From Neptunomonas sp. (GTDB lineage: Bacteria > Pseudomonadota > Gammaproteobacteria > Pseudomonadales > Balneatricaceae), in assembly GCF_016744175.1 (NCBI RefSeq), contig NZ_JADGEV010000017.1, positions 1-64,000 on the forward strand: a stretch of 64,000 bases of DNA, given 5' to 3'. Shown piece by piece: positions 59,996-64,000 of this stretch (position 1 is its first letter; every line of letters begins with the position of its first letter). Below the pieces are notes generated by a model, which worked only from the letters and a program-made list of their open reading frames with translations, did not search any database and had not been told where the DNA came from. The position numbers and the translations under genes are program-made.

Positions 59996-62032
59996 TTATT
60001 TAATTCGCATTCCAGGTTGAGCTCCGTCATGCGGTTCTAAAATCCACAGATCTTCTCCACCGGGGCCTGCTGCTAACACCATGCCTTCGGAAATCCCGAA
60101 TTTCATTTTCCGTGGTGCTAGATTTGCAACCATGACCGTAAGCTTCCCTTGGAGGTCTTCAGGGGAATACGCTGACTTTATGCCAGCAAAAACATTACGA
60201 GTCTCTCCACCTAAATCAAGTGTCAGTCGCAATAGTTTCTTGGCGCCATCAACATGCTCTGCTTTAGCAATCAGCGCTACTCGCAAGTCGACTTTTGCAA
60301 AGTCGTCAAATGAAATGGTATCGCTAACAGGGTCATCACTAAGAGGAGATGAGACGGCAGGTGCCTGTACAGCGGCCACAGCTTCCATTGTATGTCTACT
60401 GTCTTCAACCAGTGCTGCTATTTTATCTTCATCAACACGTTGCATAAGGGGTTTGAACTTATTAACAGTATGATTTTTGAGTGGTTGTTTGACGGTATCC
60501 CAAGCGAGTGAGTCAAGGTTTAAAAAGGCTTGAACATCCTCTGCCACTTGTGGGAGTACTGGCGCAAGATAAGTGCAGATTACGCGGAAGAGATTGATGC
60601 CCATTGAGCAGCAATCTTGAACTTCTTGTTGTTTGCCTTCTTGCTTAGCAAGGACCCAGGGTTCAGCCGTGTCGATGTATTGATTAGCCTTATCTGCAAT
60701 CGCCATTATTTCGCGCATAGCACGTCCGAACTCACGCTTTTCATATGCATCAGCGATGGAGTCACCAGCAATCACAGCCTCCTGGTATAGCTCAGGAGAA
60801 GATAATTCGGCAGAAAGTTTTCCATCAAATTTCTTATGAATGAAGCCGGCACATCTTGATGCGATGTTGACCACCTTATTGACTAAGTCAGCATTCACGC
60901 GCATTCGAAAATCTTCAAGGTTTAGATCGATATCGTCGATCCCCGAGCCGAGCTTCGCTGCAAAATAGTATCGCAAGTATTCAGGACGAAGGTGATTAAG
61001 ATATGTTTCGGCCATAATGAAAGTGCCACGTGATTTCGACATCTTCTGGCCATCAACAGTTAAAAAACCATGACAAAAAACACCGTTTGGCTTTCTAAAG
61101 CCTGCACCTTCAAGCATTGCAGGCCAAAACAATGTATGAAAATAAGCAATATCTTTACCGATGAAGTGGTAAAGCTCGGTACTGGATGCTTCATTCCAAT
61201 ACTCGTCGAACTCAACACCACTTTTATCACACCAGTTCTTGAAACTAGCCATGTAGCCTATAGGTGCATCTAGCCATACATAGAAGTATTTTCCGGGGGC
61301 GTCTGGAATCTCAAAACCCCAGTAAGGTGCGTCGCGAGAAATATCCCAGTTTTGTAGACCAGATTCAAACCACTCATTTAGTTTATGAACCATTTGTGAT
61401 TGAACATGTTTATCAACCCAGGTGCGTAAGAACTGTTCAAAGTCGCCCAGTTTAAAGAAGTAATGTTCAGACTCTTTCTCGATGGGTTTTGCACCAGAGA
61501 TCGCAGAGTAAGCATTCTTTAGGTCTACAGGGCTATACGTTGCACCGCATTTTTCACACGAGTCGCCGTACTGATCAAGGGCGCCGCATTTAGGGCAGTC
61601 TCCTTTAACAAAGCGGTCTGGCAAAAACATCTCTTTCTCAGGGTCGTAGGCCTGGGTGATTGTTTTTTGTGAAATATGACCTTTATCACGTAGCTTAGTG
61701 TAGATAAGTGACGCGAAATGCTTGTTTTCTTCGGAGTGTGTCGAGTAATAGTTATCAAACCCTACCATGAAACCAGAGAAATCTTTTTGATGGTCTTGGC
61801 TCACTTTGCTGATGAGCTCTTCGGGTGAAATGCCGAGCTGGTCGGCTTTTAGCATAATTGGTGTGCCATGCGCGTCATCTGCGCATACATAAGTACAATT
61901 ATGGCCACGTTGTTTCTGAAAGCGAACCCAAATATCAGTCTGGATATATTCGACCAAATGACCAAGATGAATTGGGCCATTGGCATAGGGTAGGGCGCTT
62001 GTGACGAGTATTTTCCGTTGAGTATCTGGCAT
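59996..62032 (-). CDS. metG: Methionyl-tRNA synthetase MetG
   Basis: MetG (678 aa) charges tRNA-Met. The class I core has the HIGH-equivalent [10 protein letters not shown] near the N-terminus, the zinc knuckle [18 protein letters not shown] and the KMSKS loop ([11 protein letters not shown]). The anticodon-binding helices follow, and the C-terminal OB-fold dimerisation/tRNA-binding domain (about 575-678) has [20 protein letters not shown] and [15 protein letters not shown]. Length is that of the long E. coli-type enzyme. Complete and ordinary. Confidence 0.98.
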   Translation of the reverse strand: MPDTQRKILVTSALPYANGPIHLGHLVEYIQTDIWVRFQKQRGHNCTYVCADDAHGTPIMLKADQLGISPEELISKVSQDHQKDFSGFMVGFDNYYSTHSEENKHFASLIYTKLRDKGHISQKTITQAYDPEKEMFLPDRFVKGDCPKCGALDQYGDSCEKCGATYSPVDLKNAYSAISGAKPIEKESEHYFFKLGDFEQFLRTWVDKHVQSQMVHKLNEWFESGLQNWDISRDAPYWGFEIPDAPGKYFYVWLDAPIGYMASFKNWCDKSGVEFDEYWNEASSTELYHFIGKDIAYFHTLFWPAMLEGAGFRKPNGVFCHGFLTVDGQKMSKSRGTFIMAETYLNHLRPEYLRYYFAAKLGSGIDDIDLNLEDFRMRVNADLVNKVVNIASRCAGFIHKKFDGKLSAELSSPELYQEAVIAGDSIADAYEKREFGRAMREIMAIADKANQYIDTAEPWVLAKQEGKQQEVQDCCSMGINLFRVICTYLAPVLPQVAEDVQAFLNLDSLAWDTVKQPLKNHTVNKFKPLMQRVDEDKIAALVEDSRHTMEAVAAVQAPAVSSPLSDDPVSDTISFDDFAKVDLRVALIAKAEHVDGAKKLLRLTLDLGGETRNVFAGIKSAYSPEDLQGKLTVMVANLAPRKMKFGISEGMVLAAGPGGEDLWILEPHDGAQPGMRIK

Positions 62033-62193
62033 GATTTTAAAGACATTGCTACGTGGATGAATATAAAGGACTAGTTTACGGTGTTAAGTAAGGTTAATGA
62101 ACCTTATTTACACAATTTTAGTGGACAGTTTCCATAAGCTTGACTAAAACTTATATCTAGACGTGCTAAATGTTTAGTGTATGGGGTATATCT

Positions 62194-63429
62194 ATGGATG
62201 CAAAAGTGAAGCTTTCGCTACATGACAAAAATATATTGGTCTGTCGCTCCGCTTCTCTGAATGACGATGAAATCAACACAGTTGCTGACCTCAATAACTG
62301 GTCGGTATCTCGTGTCGATTCTTCTGAGCAGATGCTTGAGCGAATACAAGAGCATCATTTTGATATTATTATCGCTGGTGTTTCCGAAAATCCTGAGCAG
62401 ATGTTATCAGCACTCATGATGGCTATAAAATCGAGCCCAGAGTCGATACGTATTGTAGTGTCGGGAAATTTGTCACCCTCTATTGCTGCACGTGTTTCAG
62501 AAGTGGCGCATTCGTCACTGCCTGAAAACTGTTCAGATGTTCAGTTATCACTTGCAGTAGAGAAGGCTTTGAAAGTGGCAGGCTTAATTCAAAAGCCCGA
62601 GATAAAGGACTTTATAGGTCGTATTGAGCGCTTGCCATCCTTGCCCGCTATATATGAAGCGTTGAACACTGCGCTCATGTCTAGCCAGTCAAGTGCGCGA
62701 GAAATTGCACAAATTATTGAGCGTGATCCCGTCATGTCTGCCAAAGTATTGCAGCTGGTCAACTCAGCATTTTTTGGTTTGGAAAGGCAGATATATCGCT
62801 TAAATGAAGCCGTCACTATTTTGGGTGTACGCCTAATACGCGATTTGACGTTAGCGTCTCATCTTTTTGAGGCATTCCCTCAAAATGCCGCGTGGACGAG
62901 TTTTTCATTCGCTGAAATACACAGTCGTTCAATGTTGGTAGCTAGGTTTGCACAGGATATTTGTCGATCTGTTAAAGCAGATCGTCATCTACAAGGGCAG
63001 GCATTTCTTGCAGGGCTTTTGCATGATTTTGGTATGATTGTACTGGCTTCGCATGATCCAGAAGAGTACCGAATGGTCATGAGTAAAGCCATGGAGTTGT
63101 CTCAGCCGTTGTATGTTGTTGAAAAAATGAACTTAGGTGTATCTCATGCTGAGGCCGGCGCGTATATGTTGGGCTTGTGGAATTTGCCACCTAAAGTGAT
63201 CGAGGCTGTATTGTTCCACCACTTTCCAGGAAGTTGTCCATCAAGTGATTTTCAACCGCTAACGGCTGTGCATATTGCGGACGCTCTATTACCATCAGTG
63301 AGTAATGGTATGGGCTGTTCTGTGTCGAGTCAGTTAGCGTTAAAGTATGTTGAACGTTTAGGGTTAAAAAATCACTTGAATCAATGGGAAATGATGGCCA
63401 ACGAGTATGCAGGAAAGCTTCCTAACTAA
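62194..63429 (+). CDS. HDOD-domain protein with degenerate receiver-like N-terminus
   Basis: This 411-aa protein has an N-terminal receiver-like domain (about 8-120) and an HDOD domain (about 140-340) with RIERLPSLPAIYEAL, ERDPVMSAKVLQLVNSAFFGL and LLHDFGMIVLA. The receiver lacks the phospho-acceptor Asp: the expected position reads DIIIAGVSENP. HDOD proteins in gammaproteobacteria often act in c-di-GMP, stress or motility signalling without HD catalytic metal sites, and the role here is not known. The ATG at 62194 has GGGG upstream; an ATG at 62170 would add eight residues. A terminator follows. Confidence 0.85.
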   Translation: MDAKVKLSLHDKNILVCRSASLNDDEINTVADLNNWSVSRVDSSEQMLERIQEHHFDIIIAGVSENPEQMLSALMMAIKSSPESIRIVVSGNLSPSIAARVSEVAHSSLPENCSDVQLSLAVEKALKVAGLIQKPEIKDFIGRIERLPSLPAIYEALNTALMSSQSSAREIAQIIERDPVMSAKVLQLVNSAFFGLERQIYRLNEAVTILGVRLIRDLTLASHLFEAFPQNAAWTSFSFAEIHSRSMLVARFAQDICRSVKADRHLQGQAFLAGLLHDFGMIVLASHDPEEYRMVMSKAMELSQPLYVVEKMNLGVSHAEAGAYMLGLWNLPPKVIEAVLFHHFPGSCPSSDFQPLTAVHIADALLPSVSNGMGCSVSSQLALKYVERLGLKNHLNQWEMMANEYAGKLPN

Positions 63430-63452
63430 TTTTTTTTGTTGGATGATACAAT

Positions 63453-63477
63453 AAAGAGGCCTAGCGCCTCTTTTCTT
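63453..63477 (+). terminator. Rho-independent terminator after the HDOD gene
   Basis: An 8-bp stem (AAAGAGGC / GCCTCTTT) with a 5-nt loop runs into a T-rich tail, 23 bp after the stop. Confidence 0.85.
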
Positions 63478-63561
63478 TTAGATTGACCTACATTTGTTGG
63501 CTGATAGAATGCGCCGTTCTTATTTTCCCCCTTCCAACATTTAAAAGTTTAGAGGTTTTCA

Positions 63562-64000
63562 ATGGCACTATCTGACATCCAGCCCGAGCGCTATGATGAA
63601 TTACTGGCTGAAAAGGTTTCAGGAGTGCGGGAAAATTTTACTGCCTTTGATCTCCCCACTATAGAAACTTTTGCTTCAGCTAAGACACATTACCGGTTAC
63701 GAGCAGAGTTTCGGGTGTGGCACGAAGGGGATGATCTCTATTATGTGATGTTTGAGCCGGGTGATAATCGTAATCCCATTCGTGTTGATGAGTGTGCGAT
63801 GGTTGCTCCTCGTATTCACGAAGTAATGTTTGATTTGCTGGATGTGATTCGAGCCAACACAGCATTGCGTTTTAAATTGTTCCAAGTTGACTTTCTTAGC
63901 ACCTTGTCGGGTGAACTGTTAGTTAGCTTGTTGTACCACCGTCCAATTGATGATGTTTGGGCAGAAGAAGTCCAAGGGCTACGCAAGCAGTTTAATATAG
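63562..64000 (+). CDS. trmA: tRNA (uracil-5-)-methyltransferase TrmA, N-terminal part
   Basis: This is the first 146 codons of TrmA, which methylates U54 of tRNA with SAM. The start ALSDIQPERYDELLAEKV and the blocks HYRLRAEFRVWHEGDDLYYVMFEPG and LLVSLLYHRPID match TrmA rather than RlmD, which carries a TRAM domain. The ATG has AGAGG 6 bp upstream. The SAM-binding and catalytic Cys parts lie beyond the window. Confidence 0.94.
   Translation, partial: MALSDIQPERYDELLAEKVSGVRENFTAFDLPTIETFASAKTHYRLRAEFRVWHEGDDLYYVMFEPGDNRNPIRVDECAMVAPRIHEVMFDLLDVIRANTALRFKLFQVDFLSTLSGELLVSLLYHRPIDDVWAEEVQGLRKQFNI

Overview
The window looks like chromosomal DNA of a free-living, probably marine, gammaproteobacterium of the Oceanospirillales/Pseudomonadales type. 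The basis is gene order and content: pilD-pilC-pilB next to pilA-nadC-ampD (a Pseudomonas-like neighbourhood), glrK-qseG-glrR, tmcA, an AapJQMP amino-acid importer, two MCPs, SulP, a YeeE/YedE transporter, HopJ and an OlsF-like ornithine-lipid synthase. GC content is moderate (my estimate is low to mid 40s percent). The genus cannot be named from this sequence alone. I see no prophage, transposase, CRISPR array or plasmid functions; most of the window is core genome with a few accessory insertions.

Layout. 1-4.3 kb: type IV pilus assembly genes on the minus strand with a divergent major pilin. 4.4-6.3 kb: a small membrane protein, nadC and ampD. 6.4-9.2 kb: a periplasmic binding protein translationally coupled to a NarL-type sensor kinase, a LuxP/LuxQ-like pair with no response regulator nearby. 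9.4-12.4 kb: a sulfur-compound transporter, a DUF2845 protein, a GST and a membrane-anchored unknown. 12.4-18.5 kb: a tRNA-Glu/tRNA-Gly array (seven genes in two blocks, each with its own promoter) split by a 5.2-kb gene for a MshQ-like surface protein. 18.6-22.2 kb: a PstS-like protein, an outer-membrane porin and a membrane GGDEF protein whose signature is degenerate. 22.3-27 kb: an ABC-2 exporter, queF, a nitroreductase, a hotdog thioesterase and a periplasmic cyclophilin.

27.3-31.3 kb: two tandem MCP genes with a 1298-bp core that reads as identical and diverged ends. 31.3-39.1 kb: housekeeping and uncharacterised genes (dgt, yciH, retropepsin-like protease, MetF-like, DUF1285, YaiI, YfcG-like GST, DUF924, a GGDEF-like membrane protein). 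39.1-46.8 kb: tmcA, a TPR-methyltransferase, DUF3820, ybaK and the glrK-qseG-glrR two-component locus. 46.9-51.3 kb: an EF-hand protein, a TetR regulator facing a lipoprotein gene across a palindromic site, a J-domain membrane protein and the OlsF-like bifunctional acyltransferase. 51.5-54.9 kb: dinB under a consensus LexA box followed by a deaminase-family gene, then a SulP transporter. 55-64 kb: hopJ, the aapJQMP operon, metG, an HDOD protein and the 5' part of trmA.

The most notable signals are the split tRNA array around the MshQ-like gene, the MCP twins that look homogenised by gene conversion, the orphan LuxPQ-like sensor pair, the dinB-deaminase arrangement behind an SOS box, the palindrome between tetR and the lipoprotein gene, and two GGDEF-fold proteins whose catalytic signatures are degenerate or lost. 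Gene calls come from reading translations and recognising motifs; no database search was run.
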